Source of the DNA: 73-13 sp035556075
GTDB lineage: Bacteria; Actinomycetota; Actinomycetes; Actinomycetales; Microbacteriaceae
Assembly: GCA_035556075.1 (NCBI GenBank)
Contig: DATMFQ010000006.1
Location: 62,001-126,000 of the forward strand
Direction: 5' to 3'
Length of the DNA: 64,000 bases
Notes under the pieces: model-generated
What the model was told of the DNA's origin: nothing
Databases searched by the model: none
Seen by the model: the letters and a program-made list of their open reading frames with translations, nothing else
Program-made: the position numbers and the translations under genes
Shown: in pieces, positions 16,876-23,892 of the stretch
Position numbering within the stretch: position 1 is the stretch's first letter
How the letters are laid out: every line of letters begins with the position of its first letter

Positions 16876-17487
16876 TCAGGAGGTTGCGCGATCGCGGTGT
16901 CGGCGCATCTCGGCGGCGAGCGCGGGCGTCACCGCGCCGAGTTCCTGCTCGATGCGGTCGCGCACTCCTGGGGGTTTGTTCTGACTGAGCTTCCATTTCG
17001 CGTCAAACCGGCTGACCGGGATCCGCAGGCCGACGGTGCCTCTCGCGATGCGCCGCGAGGTCGCCTCATCGTCGAGGGTCGAGCGCGCGCCGGGGCGGCC
17101 ATGCTCAAAGTGGTCAGTGAGTCGGGTGAGCACCTGGAAGTTCGCCTCGTCGTCGAGGAGCTCCGGCGTGCCGTAGAGGTGTGCCGTGAGATGGTTCCAC
17201 GTCGGGACGTCGTCGCCCGGCGCATACCAGGAGGACGAGACGTAGTCGTGCGGGCCCTGCACGATGACGAGCACCTCGTGCTCGCCCGACTCGTGCATCC
17301 GGGCGTCCGCCTTGCCGAAGTGGGTCAGCAGCACGATGCCCTCGGACTCCTCCTCGAGGAGAAGCGGGTAGTGCGAGGCGATGAGCCCGGTCGAGGCCGC
17401 CGTGACGAGCGTCGCCCAGGGGTGGCGGCGCACGAGCCGCTTCACTTCGGCGGGTTCGCGCATCTGGTAGTGGGGGATCTGCTGCAT
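16876..17487 (-). CDS. PaiB-type FMN-binding negative regulator family protein
   Basis: 203 aa starting MQQIPHYQMREPAEVKRLVRRHPWATLVT, then LIASHYPLLLEE, HFGKADARMHES and VQGPHDYVSSSWYAPGDDVPTWNH, all PaiB/split-barrel signatures. The C-terminal KWKLSQNKPPGVRDRI is also typical. In Bacillus, PaiB represses sporulation and degradative-enzyme genes together with PaiA; here no paiA is adjacent, so the role is uncertain. It could be a flavin-dependent enzyme rather than a regulator. Confidence 0.88.
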   Translation of the reverse strand: MQQIPHYQMREPAEVKRLVRRHPWATLVTAASTGLIASHYPLLLEEESEGIVLLTHFGKADARMHESGEHEVLVIVQGPHDYVSSSWYAPGDDVPTWNHLTAHLYGTPELLDDEANFQVLTRLTDHFEHGRPGARSTLDDEATSRRIARGTVGLRIPVSRFDAKWKLSQNKPPGVRDRIEQELGAVTPALAAEMRRHRDRATS

Positions 17488-17507
17488 GGTGCTCGTTCCC
17501 GATTATG

Positions 17508-17546
17508 CACCTCGGCGGCGGGCCGATCGGGCCCCCCGCCGAGGTG
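17508..17546 (-). terminator. Terminator hairpin after FMN reductase
   Basis: CACCTCGGCGG (17508-17518) pairs perfectly with CCGCCGAGGTG (17536-17546), and the loop region can pair further. It lies 12 nt beyond the minus-strand FMN reductase stop and upstream of the PaiB-like gene, separating the two. Confidence 0.7.
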
Positions 17547-17558
17547 TGATCGGGCCGC

Positions 17559-18125
17559 TCAGGCGGCGACGCGCGCGCCCTGGACGCGCGAGACGAGGCT
17601 GCTGAACGCCTCGAGGTACGAGGTGAGGAATGCAGCGGTCGACTCGTTCGTCACCTCGCCGTCGTCGCTGAGGAGCCCCGGCGTCGCCTGGATGTAGCCC
17701 TCCGGCTGGCCGAGGACGACCGCGTTGAGGTGGAGCAGCACGGCGCGCAGGTGCTGCTGCGCCGCGGCCGTCGAGATCGGGCCGCCCGAGGCGCCGATGA
17801 CGGCGGCCGGCTTGCCCTGGAAGGCGCCCTGGCCGTACGGGCGAGCGGCCCAGTCGAGCGCGTTCTTCAGCACGCCCGGGATGGAGCGGCTGTACTCCGG
17901 GGTCACGATGATGACGCCGTCGACCTCGGCGAGCGCATCCTTGTAGGCGCGCGCGACGGCCGGGTAGTCGGCGTCGTGGTCGGGGGAGTAGAAGGGCAGG
18001 TCGGCGATCGGGATCTCCGTGATCTCGACGCCCTCGGGGGCGAGGCGGATGAGCGCCTTCGCGAGCTTCCGGTTGAGCGAGGTGCTGGAGATCGATCCGA
18101 TAATGATGCCGAGGCGCTGGGTCAC
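17559..18125 (-). CDS. NADPH-dependent FMN reductase (flavodoxin-like quinone/chromate reductase)
   Basis: 188 aa. The phosphate-binding loop GSISSTSLNRKLAKAL lies at residues 10-25; VIIVTPEYSRSIPGVLKNALDW is the family signature, and AAVIGASGGPISTAAAQQHLR follows. It reduces FMN, quinones or azo compounds with NAD(P)H in the cytoplasm; the actual substrate is unknown. GTG start with AAAGGA 8 nt upstream. Followed by its own terminator. Confidence 0.9.
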   Translation of the reverse strand: MTQRLGIIIGSISSTSLNRKLAKALIRLAPEGVEITEIPIADLPFYSPDHDADYPAVARAYKDALAEVDGVIIVTPEYSRSIPGVLKNALDWAARPYGQGAFQGKPAAVIGASGGPISTAAAQQHLRAVLLHLNAVVLGQPEGYIQATPGLLSDDGEVTNESTAAFLTSYLEAFSSLVSRVQGARVAA

Positions 18126-18198
18126 GGGGGAGTCCTTTCAAGGGGTTGACGTGCATCCCAACCCCGCCCGCCGCGCGCATATTCCGCCCCGCGCATAA

Positions 18199-19167
18199 TC
18201 AGGTCAGCAGCGACTCGAGTCGGGCATAGCTCGTCTCCATGCCGTCGGTCATGCCGGTGCCGAGCACCATGTCGCGCAGCTCCTGGCTCGGGTAGGTGAT
18301 CCGGAGGACGAGGAGCGTGCCGCCGTCCACCGGGGTCAGCGTCATCGCGTTGAGGGTCGGGGGGCCGTCCATGCCGATCATCGTCTCGGTCGTCACCGCT
18401 CGATGGGGTGCGGCCGACTCGAGCAGTTCGCCAGTGAATCCGAAGCGCCCGGTGCCGTCGGCCTGCTCCCATTCGTAGCGGTACTGATGACCGACCTCGG
18501 TCGCGATGTCGCAGACGGGCATCGTCCAGCCCTCCGGTCCGAGGAGCCACTGCCGCATGAGCTCGGGCTCGTGGTGCGCTCGCCAGACCTGCTCGACGGT
18601 GCCGCGGATCACGCGGCTCACCCTGATCTCGGTGTCGCTGAGCAGCTGTGCCTCGGTGAGCTGGTCCGCGGCGAAGGTCCGGAGGTCGGCAAGGACCTCG
18701 TCGATCTGCGACATCGCGGCGCGTAGGCCCTCGATGACGCCCATCGCGACCTGCTGCTCGAGCGCCTCGAGGCTCGCGAATTGGCTCGTCGTGACGGTGC
18801 GGGTGCCGTCGTCGACCTCCTCGAACCGGATCTCCATGCGCATCGGCGGGATCTCGCGGTTCGGCGTGCCGTCGAGGTCGGCGAATCCGTCGAGCACTTC
18901 GAAGGCGCGGAGCTCGTCGATGCGCAGCCACTCCCAGTAGCCGCCGTGTTGGTCGCCCTCCGGGCCGGTCATGACGTACCAGCTCAGCCCGCCGGGGTAG
19001 GCATCGTGGCGGAGGAACGTCGCCGGATACGTCGGCGGCCCCCAGAAACGCTCGAGCTCGCGCGGATCGAGGTAGGCGTCCCACACCCGCCGGAGGGGCG
19101 CCGCGAACTCGGCGACGACGGTCAGGGTGAGTGCGGCGGGGTCCTGGGTGATCTCGATGACGGGCAT
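18199..19167 (-). CDS. Tandem AHSA1/SRPBCC domain protein
   Basis: 322 aa made of two START-like AHSA1 domains: residues 1-145 (VVAEFAAPLRRVWDAYLDPRELERFWGPPTYPAT) and 175-322 (SRVIRGTVEQVWRAHHEPELMRQWLLGPEGWTMPVCD). The repeat suggests internal duplication. These domains bind hydrophobic ligands in a deep cavity. It follows an ArsR-type gene by 60 bp on the same strand, the usual partner arrangement for AHSA1 proteins, so the ArsR protein probably controls it. Confidence 0.87.
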   Translation of the reverse strand: MPVIEITQDPAALTLTVVAEFAAPLRRVWDAYLDPRELERFWGPPTYPATFLRHDAYPGGLSWYVMTGPEGDQHGGYWEWLRIDELRAFEVLDGFADLDGTPNREIPPMRMEIRFEEVDDGTRTVTTSQFASLEALEQQVAMGVIEGLRAAMSQIDEVLADLRTFAADQLTEAQLLSDTEIRVSRVIRGTVEQVWRAHHEPELMRQWLLGPEGWTMPVCDIATEVGHQYRYEWEQADGTGRFGFTGELLESAAPHRAVTTETMIGMDGPPTLNAMTLTPVDGGTLLVLRITYPSQELRDMVLGTGMTDGMETSYARLESLLT

Positions 19168-19227
19168 CGGTGCCTCCGGTGATGGTGGGTGGTGGTCGGG
19201 GGTGACGGACTGGCGCGCGTGGTGCGC

Positions 19228-19581
19228 TCAGCCCACGGGATCCTCGGCGAGGAGTGCGTCGAGTCGCGTGACACGGCCACGCCAGACCGCCTCGAGTTCG
19301 TCGAGGAGCTGCTGCGCCCGCTGGATCGTGGCAGGCTCACCGCGCACGATGCGCTCGCGACCCTTGCGGTGCTTGCTGACGAGACCGGCGGCCTCCAGCG
19401 TTGCGACGTGCTTCTGGACCGCCGCGAAGCTCATGGCGTACCGCTGCGCGAGCGCGGTGACGGTGGATTCCTCGGCGAGGGTCCGGCGCACGATGTCGCG
19501 CCGGGTCGCGTCGGCGAGCGCGCGGAAGAGCCGATCGACTTCGTCGTCGGTCAGTTCCTGTGTCGAAGAATCTACAACCAT
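19228..19581 (-). CDS. ArsR-family winged-helix repressor
   Basis: 117 aa from the ATG at 19581. Winged helix: DRLFRALADATRRDIVRRTLAEESTVTALAQRYAMSFAAVQKHVATLEAAGLVSKHRKGRERI. No CxC metal-binding motif is seen, so a non-metal ligand is likely, as in the PadR/SdpR-like ArsR proteins that precede AHSA1 genes. The start codon sits inside a 24-bp palindrome that is probably its own operator. Cotranscription with the tandem AHSA1 gene is likely. Confidence 0.88.
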   Translation of the reverse strand: MVVDSSTQELTDDEVDRLFRALADATRRDIVRRTLAEESTVTALAQRYAMSFAAVQKHVATLEAAGLVSKHRKGRERIVRGEPATIQRAQQLLDELEAVWRGRVTRLDALLAEDPVG

Positions 19582-19593
19582 TTGGTTGTAGAT
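19570..19593 (-). promoter_or_regulatory. 24-bp palindromic operator overlapping the ArsR start codon
   Basis: ATCTACAACC (19570-19579) and GGTTGTAGAT (19584-19593) are perfect 10-bp inverted repeats with a 4-nt centre containing part of the ATG. A leaderless -10 TAATCT (complement of 19590-19595) overlaps one arm, so repressor binding would block RNA polymerase and initiation together. Autoregulation is inferred. Confidence 0.7.
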
Positions 19594-19636
19594 TACGTGC
19601 TGCTCACCCCCGCCGCAAGCAGCAATGACGGAGGAG

Positions 19637-20293
19637 TCAGGCGACCTTCGACACCGTCTGGTCAAGTTCGACGAACAGCGCCTCGTTGCAGCGGAACGCC
19701 GCATTCGCCTCGGCGAGCACGCGGCCGAACTCCACCTCGTCGAGGACGACGCCGTCGAGTCGCGCCCGGTACTCGTCCTTGAACACCTTCGCCTTCGGGA
19801 TGCCCGGGAAGTGGTAGAACTCGAGACCCTCCGCGCCGAACCCGTAGTGCCGCTGCAGCATCGTCCGAATGACCTGCCCGCCGGAGAGATCGCCGAGGTA
19901 CCGGGTGTAGTGGTGCGCGAGGAATCCGGCCGGCCAGTCGGCGAGGCCATGAATGCGCTCGACGTACGCGAGCGTCGACGGCAGCGGCGTCAGCTCATCC
20001 CGCCATCCCGGGCTGAGGAAGTCAAGATCGGCCTCGATCGCGGCAAGCCGCGCGAGCTCAGGCACGATGAAGGCGCCGACGGTCGGGTCGTCGACGAGCT
20101 TCGCACCGACCTCCTCGAGCGCCTGGTAGATGAAGTATTGCTGTCCGGCGAGTGCGATGTACTCCTCGCGCGAACGCTTGCCCTCCATGAGCTCGCGAAT
20201 GAACGGCGAGGTCTCGGCGTCCTCGTGCGCGGTGCGGGTGCGCTCCCGGAGGGCCGTCGAGAGGGGGAGGACGGGCGCGACTTCGATCGACAT
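19637..20293 (-). CDS. Biliverdin-producing haem oxygenase
   Basis: 218 aa. The proximal haem ligand His is in LRERTRTAHEDAE (about residue 23) and the distal helix has YTRYLGDLSGGQVI; LADWPAGFLAHHY is also conserved. It cleaves haem to biliverdin, CO and Fe2+, letting the cell use haem as iron source. An iron-box-like palindrome covers its promoter and start codon, so DtxR/IdeR repression under iron-replete conditions is likely. No haem importer is adjacent. Confidence 0.93.
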   Translation of the reverse strand: MSIEVAPVLPLSTALRERTRTAHEDAETSPFIRELMEGKRSREEYIALAGQQYFIYQALEEVGAKLVDDPTVGAFIVPELARLAAIEADLDFLSPGWRDELTPLPSTLAYVERIHGLADWPAGFLAHHYTRYLGDLSGGQVIRTMLQRHYGFGAEGLEFYHFPGIPKAKVFKDEYRARLDGVVLDEVEFGRVLAEANAAFRCNEALFVELDQTVSKVA

Positions 20294-20310
20294 AAGGTAA
20301 GCCTAACCCC
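20292..20310 (-). promoter_or_regulatory. DtxR/IdeR-type iron box over the haem oxygenase start
   Basis: The stretch reads TAAGGTAAGCCTAACC on the plus strand from 20293, close to the DtxR consensus TTAGGTTAGCCTAACCTAA (about 15 of 19 positions by eye). The leaderless -10 TAGGCT (complement of 20300-20305) lies within it, 6 nt from the ATG. A bound regulator would occlude the promoter. Confidence 0.65.
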
Positions 20311-20343
20311 GCTGACCCGCCGCGCACACCCCTGGGTGCCCGG

Positions 20344-20907
20344 CTACGCGGGGGCGAGGGCGGCGTCGAGTCGTGCGTGCAGCGCTGCGGCCGCGGCAGT
20401 GCCCAGCGGTCCCGGGGAGCGCAGCAGGACGCCGAGGCGCTCGGGGGAGGTCACGCCGACCCCGTCGATGAGCAGCCCATTCGAGATCGACCACGTCGAG
20501 CCGACGAAGCAGAGCACGGGATGCACCGGCACCCTCGCCTCGCCGATGATCGCCTCGACCGCCCGCGCCTGCCACCTGACCCCGTCGACGAGCTCCGTCG
20601 CGTCGTCGCCAGCCACGTAGAGCCGACGAATGCCGTGCACCAGATCGGCGCGTGGCTCACCCGTGTAGTGCTTCGCGTCGATGACGTAGACCCCCGTTGG
20701 CGCGACGACGAGATGATCGATGTTCGCCGAGCGCCGTGGCATGGCGCGGTCGTGGAGCACGAGCAGGCCCGGGATGCCATTCAGGAGCGCGCCGACGATC
20801 GCCTCACCCGCCGCGCCGCGCTCCCAGCGCACCCGATCCGGTCCGCGCCTGCCCAGCGACTCCCGGTGGGCCGAAGCGCCCGCCCAGCCGCGGTCGACCT
20901 CGACCAC
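20344..20907 (-). CDS. NERD domain (nuclease-related) protein
   Basis: 187 aa. The NERD core is present: GAAGEAIVGALLN with the conserved Glu, then RRSANIDHLVVAPTGVYVIDAKHYTGEP holding the Asp...(D/E)xK-like catalytic constellation (Asp of IDH, Asp-Ala-Lys). NERD is distantly related to restriction-endonuclease folds; the cellular role is unknown. It is the third gene of a minus-strand run (22324 to 20344) with 7-15 nt gaps. Confidence 0.8.
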   Translation of the reverse strand: MVEVDRGWAGASAHRESLGRRGPDRVRWERGAAGEAIVGALLNGIPGLLVLHDRAMPRRSANIDHLVVAPTGVYVIDAKHYTGEPRADLVHGIRRLYVAGDDATELVDGVRWQARAVEAIIGEARVPVHPVLCFVGSTWSISNGLLIDGVGVTSPERLGVLLRSPGPLGTAAAAALHARLDAALAPA

Positions 20908-20914
20908 GAGGGGC

Positions 20915-21664
20915 TCAGTCCTGACCGAGCACCTTGGCCGCGAGCGTGCGGAACTCCGGCGAGCGCAGGCGCTCGGCGAAGACCACGGCCTCGCGGTCCA
21001 GGCGCTCGCGGGTCGTCTCCTCCGGGGCGTGCAGCAGCCGCCGTGTCGCGCGCACCGCCTCCCGCGGCAGGGCCGCGAGACGCTCGGCGATCGCCATCGC
21101 GGCGGCGGGGGCGTGGCCCGGCTGCACGACGCTCGTGAGGAGCCCGACCTCGAGCGCCGCGGCCGCCGCGAGAGGCTCGCCCGTCAGCAGCAGGCTCGCC
21201 GCGAGCTTCGGGCCAACGGCGCGGGGCAGCAGCAGGCTTGAGGCCGCCTCCGGCACGACACCGAGTCGCACGAAGGGGAAGGAGAGCACCGCGGTCCGGT
21301 CGGCGACCGCGAAGTCACAGTGCAGCAGCATCGTGGCGCCGATGCCGACCGCGTGACCATGGACGGCGGCGATGAGCGGCACCCCGACCTCGGTGAGCGC
21401 CGCGAGGAAGCGCAGCACGGGCGCGTCGGGGCCAAGGGGCGGATCATCGAGGAAGTCCGCGAGATCGTTCCCCGCGGTGAAGTCCGAGCCCTCACCGCTG
21501 ATGATGACCGAGGTGACCGAGTCGTCAATGTCCGCGACGCGCAGCTCCGACTCGAGGGTGACGTACATCCCGCTCGAGACCGCGTTGCGCTTGTCCGGCC
21601 GATTGAGCCGGAGGTGCCTCGTCGTGCCGACCGTCTCGACGAGGATCGCGGGCGTCTCAGGCAT
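20915..21664 (-). CDS. Enoyl-CoA hydratase/isomerase family (crotonase)
   Basis: 249 aa. Crotonase landmarks: HLRLNRPDKRNAVSSGMYVTLE, SDFTAGNDLADFLDD (first oxyanion residue), LIAAVHGHAVGIGATMLLHCDFAVAD (second oxyanion glycine) and LGVVPEAASSLLLPRAVG, where Glu in PEA aligns with the second catalytic Glu of hydratases. The first catalytic Glu position is not obvious, so isomerase or another crotonase activity is possible. It acts on acyl-CoA thioesters. Grouped with the NERD and NAD(P)-binding genes. Confidence 0.87.
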   Translation of the reverse strand: MPETPAILVETVGTTRHLRLNRPDKRNAVSSGMYVTLESELRVADIDDSVTSVIISGEGSDFTAGNDLADFLDDPPLGPDAPVLRFLAALTEVGVPLIAAVHGHAVGIGATMLLHCDFAVADRTAVLSFPFVRLGVVPEAASSLLLPRAVGPKLAASLLLTGEPLAAAAALEVGLLTSVVQPGHAPAAAMAIAERLAALPREAVRATRRLLHAPEETTRERLDREAVVFAERLRSPEFRTLAAKVLGQD

Positions 21665-21679
21665 GGCTCGGCGCGCCGC

Positions 21680-22324
21680 TCAGCTCGCGAAGGAGATGTG
21701 GTCGCGGTGGTGTCGGGCGGACTCGGCCTCGTCGACGATGGCGATCGCGAAATCGGCCCCCGAGATCGTCGTCGGCGTCCCATCGGCCGACTCGAGGGCG
21801 ATCCTGCCGCCGCTCCGATACGTGCCGGTGCGCTCGCCGGGGGTGTGCGCCCCGAAGATCGCGGGCGGGGAGACGAAGACCCAGTCGGTGCCGGACTCGC
21901 CGGTCTCGAGCCACTCGAGCACCGAGATCATCTCGAGCGCCTCGGGGCGGTAGGCCTCGGGGAAGTTGTCCTCGACGAATCGCGGGGCATCGGCCGCGGG
22001 CCGAAGACCGCCAAAGCCGCCGATGATGATGAGCCGGTCGTCGCTCGACTTCGCCTGCGCGGCGACGGCACGGTAGGCGTCGAGTGCTCGGCCAGCGAGC
22101 TCACCGCGCGGCGAGAGGGCGCCGATGACGACATCCGCGCCGTCGATCGCGGCCGCGAGCGCGGCGCGGTCGGCCGCGTCGCCGTGCTGGTAGGTGACGC
22201 CGGGGACGGGCGTGGCCGGCGCATTCCTGCTGTAGGACACGACCTCGTGCCCGCGCGCTGCGGCTTCCGCGACAATGTGCGAACCCGCGTAGCCGGTCCC
22301 CCCGATGACAGTGATCTTGGCCAT
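21680..22324 (-). CDS. NAD(P)-binding Rossmann oxidoreductase (atypical SDR/NmrA-like)
   Basis: 214 aa from the ATG at 22324, with GAGGAG five nt upstream; an in-frame extension to 22396 lacks support. The dinucleotide motif GGTGYAGSHI lies at residues 8-17, then VVSYSRNAP, HGDAADRAALAAAIDGADVVIGAL, and VSPPAIFGAHTPGERTG. Similar to YwnB/YesF-type reductases. The substrate is unknown. First gene of a likely three-gene operon with the crotonase and NERD genes. Confidence 0.85.
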   Translation of the reverse strand: MAKITVIGGTGYAGSHIVAEAAARGHEVVSYSRNAPATPVPGVTYQHGDAADRAALAAAIDGADVVIGALSPRGELAGRALDAYRAVAAQAKSSDDRLIIIGGFGGLRPAADAPRFVEDNFPEAYRPEALEMISVLEWLETGESGTDWVFVSPPAIFGAHTPGERTGTYRSGGRIALESADGTPTTISGADFAIAIVDEAESARHHRDHISFAS

Positions 22325-22458
22325 ATCCACTCCTCGACGACGGCGTCCGCGCGCCTGACAGCGCGCCGTCGCCAAGATACCCCACCGACACGACACTCCC
22401 GCGGGGGGCGGCTGACACCGCCCCGGTAGCGGGCTCCGTGATTAGGCTGGTCCCGCGG

Positions 22459-22475
22459 TCGAGGGTGTCCCTCGA
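22459..22475 (+). other. Leader hairpin upstream of 22513 gene
   Basis: TCGAGGG and CCCTCGA form a 7-bp stem with a 3-nt loop, just downstream of a -10 TAGGCT at 22443-22448. It would lie at the very 5' end of the transcript, where it could stabilise the message. Confidence 0.4.
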
Positions 22476-22512
22476 GCCTTGACGAGCACCCTGGGAGTGA
22501 CAGCGCGGGATT

Positions 22513-23178
22513 ATGGCGACAAGCGGCGCGGAGCGGGACGAGTCGGGTATCGACGGCTGGCGGAAGGTCGCGGCCGCCATCGACTCGATGCGTCGGCTCT
22601 CCATGCCGATGCTCCTGACCGTCGTCTCGAGCCAGATGCCCCCGCTGTGGATCGACCTGTCGACCGGTCGCTACCACTGGGAGCCACCGCTGTCGGCGCT
22701 GCCGGAATCGCCGGGTGAGGTGACCGTCTACTCACAGCCCATCGAGGCCGGCAACCCGCCCTACCCCTGGGTCGCCTGGCAGCCGATGGACCCGCTGCTG
22801 TGGGAGATCGGGCGTCGTGCGTTCCGCGACCATCGCGCCGAGTGGATGCGCACGGGTGACCGCTACGCGCTGCAGCGCTGGCCGAACCTCACGGAGATCG
22901 CCCACACCCCCGAGGAGATCCGGATGATCGCGACCCTCGCCAACGGGTTCCTCACCGCGCAGGAGCTCGGACTCCTCGCGGGCGCGGACGAGGCGACCGC
23001 AAGACGGGTGCTCGACCGGCTCTCGCTGATGGGGGCCATCAAGACGGCGAGCGGCCCCGTCGCGCCCCCGACCGTCGTCGGCGGTGAGGACACCGCGGTG
23101 CCGGGGGCGAAGGACCGCGCACAGGGTGCCGGGCTCTTCGCGCGGTTGCGGGACCGATTCGATGGGCGGCAGTCATGA
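22513..23178 (+). CDS. Hypothetical protein with C-terminal winged-helix-like region, partner of GTPase
   Basis: 221 aa, not assigned to a named family. The N-terminal half contains RRLSMPMLLTVVSSQMPPLWIDLSTGRYHW, suggesting a small alpha/beta fold; residues about 135-180 (TPEEIRMIATLANGFLTAQELGLLAGADEATARRVLDRLSLMGAIK) look like a winged helix of the type found in DUF4388/DUF742 proteins. The C-terminus is basic and disordered. It overlaps the GTPase start by 4 nt, so the two are made together. Confidence 0.65.
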   Translation: MATSGAERDESGIDGWRKVAAAIDSMRRLSMPMLLTVVSSQMPPLWIDLSTGRYHWEPPLSALPESPGEVTVYSQPIEAGNPPYPWVAWQPMDPLLWEIGRRAFRDHRAEWMRTGDRYALQRWPNLTEIAHTPEEIRMIATLANGFLTAQELGLLAGADEATARRVLDRLSLMGAIKTASGPVAPPTVVGGEDTAVPGAKDRAQGAGLFARLRDRFDGRQS

Positions 23179-23735
23179 CCGAGCACGTCATCCTCCTGGT
23201 CGGCGCTGCCTCCTCAGGCAAGTCGACCGCGATCGCGACCCTGTTTGGCACGGCGGGCGCTGGGACCGGTGCGAGTGCTGCGGAGTCTGCTCGGGCCGCG
23301 GGAGCTCCCGAGGTCGAGGTGCCGGGCCAAGCGATCGATTTCGGGCAGCTCGAGCTCGCCCCGGGCGAGATGGTGCGCGTGTATGCGGTGCCGGCGAGCG
23401 GGCGCTACGACTACATGTGGCAGATCCTGAAGCGACGCGCCTTCGGCGTGCTCGCGCTCGTGCGAGCCTCGGACGCGGCGCCGCTCGCGGAGCTGGAGTC
23501 CGTCATCGATGAGTTCGCCGAGCTCCAGTTGCGGGGCGGCCTCCTCGTCGGCATCACGCACGTTGACGAGGTGACGCAGGTCGATCAGTCCGCGTACCAG
23601 GCAGCGCTCGCGGCGCGGTTCCCTGGCGCCGTGACCCCCGTGCTCACGGTCGACCCGCGGGATCGTGGGCAGCTCATCACGGCCCTGTCGGTGCTCGCCG
23701 CGAGTGTGGAAAGTCGGCAGCAGTTCGAGGACTGA
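23175..23735 (+). CDS. Small P-loop GTPase-like protein (conservon/SRPRB type)
   Basis: 186 aa. Walker A GAASSGKST is at residues 10-18. The G3 region is degenerate, VYAVPASGRYDYMWQILKRRAFGVLALVRASD, matching the place of DTPGQ..F..MW in MglA/Cvn-type GTPases, and THVDEV occupies the NKxD (G4) position. Family members act with roadblock/LC7 proteins and histidine kinases in signalling; neither is nearby. Whether it hydrolyses GTP without a canonical G3 is uncertain. Confidence 0.75.
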   Translation: MTEHVILLVGAASSGKSTAIATLFGTAGAGTGASAAESARAAGAPEVEVPGQAIDFGQLELAPGEMVRVYAVPASGRYDYMWQILKRRAFGVLALVRASDAAPLAELESVIDEFAELQLRGGLLVGITHVDEVTQVDQSAYQAALAARFPGAVTPVLTVDPRDRGQLITALSVLAASVESRQQFED

Positions 23736-23878
23736 GCCGCCGCATTCGCGGTCGCCTGTGGATGAATGCTGAGCGCCAGCTGCGTGCTCCGCGCCCCTTA
23801 TCCACAGGTTCGGCACCGCTCCGGCACTCGCCACCGTCTCCGTGTGGATGGTCGCCGCGGCGGTGTGCCCGGTCCGCG

Positions 23879-23884
23879 TATCGT
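23879..23884 (+). promoter_or_regulatory. -10 box TATCGT
   Basis: TATCGT lies 8 nt before the ATG at 23893 and supports that start over an upstream in-frame one at 23842. The 157-bp gap before it holds two GCATTC/GAATGC sites (23742, 23764) and a TGTGGAT/ATCCACA inverted pair. Confidence 0.45.
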
Positions 23885-23892
23885 CCCCGGCC

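Noticed and set aside
22405..22424. GGGGCGG/CCGCCCC hairpin as a terminator
   Set aside because: It lies between divergent start regions (22324 and 22513), where no transcript should end; short GC hairpins are frequent by chance at this composition.
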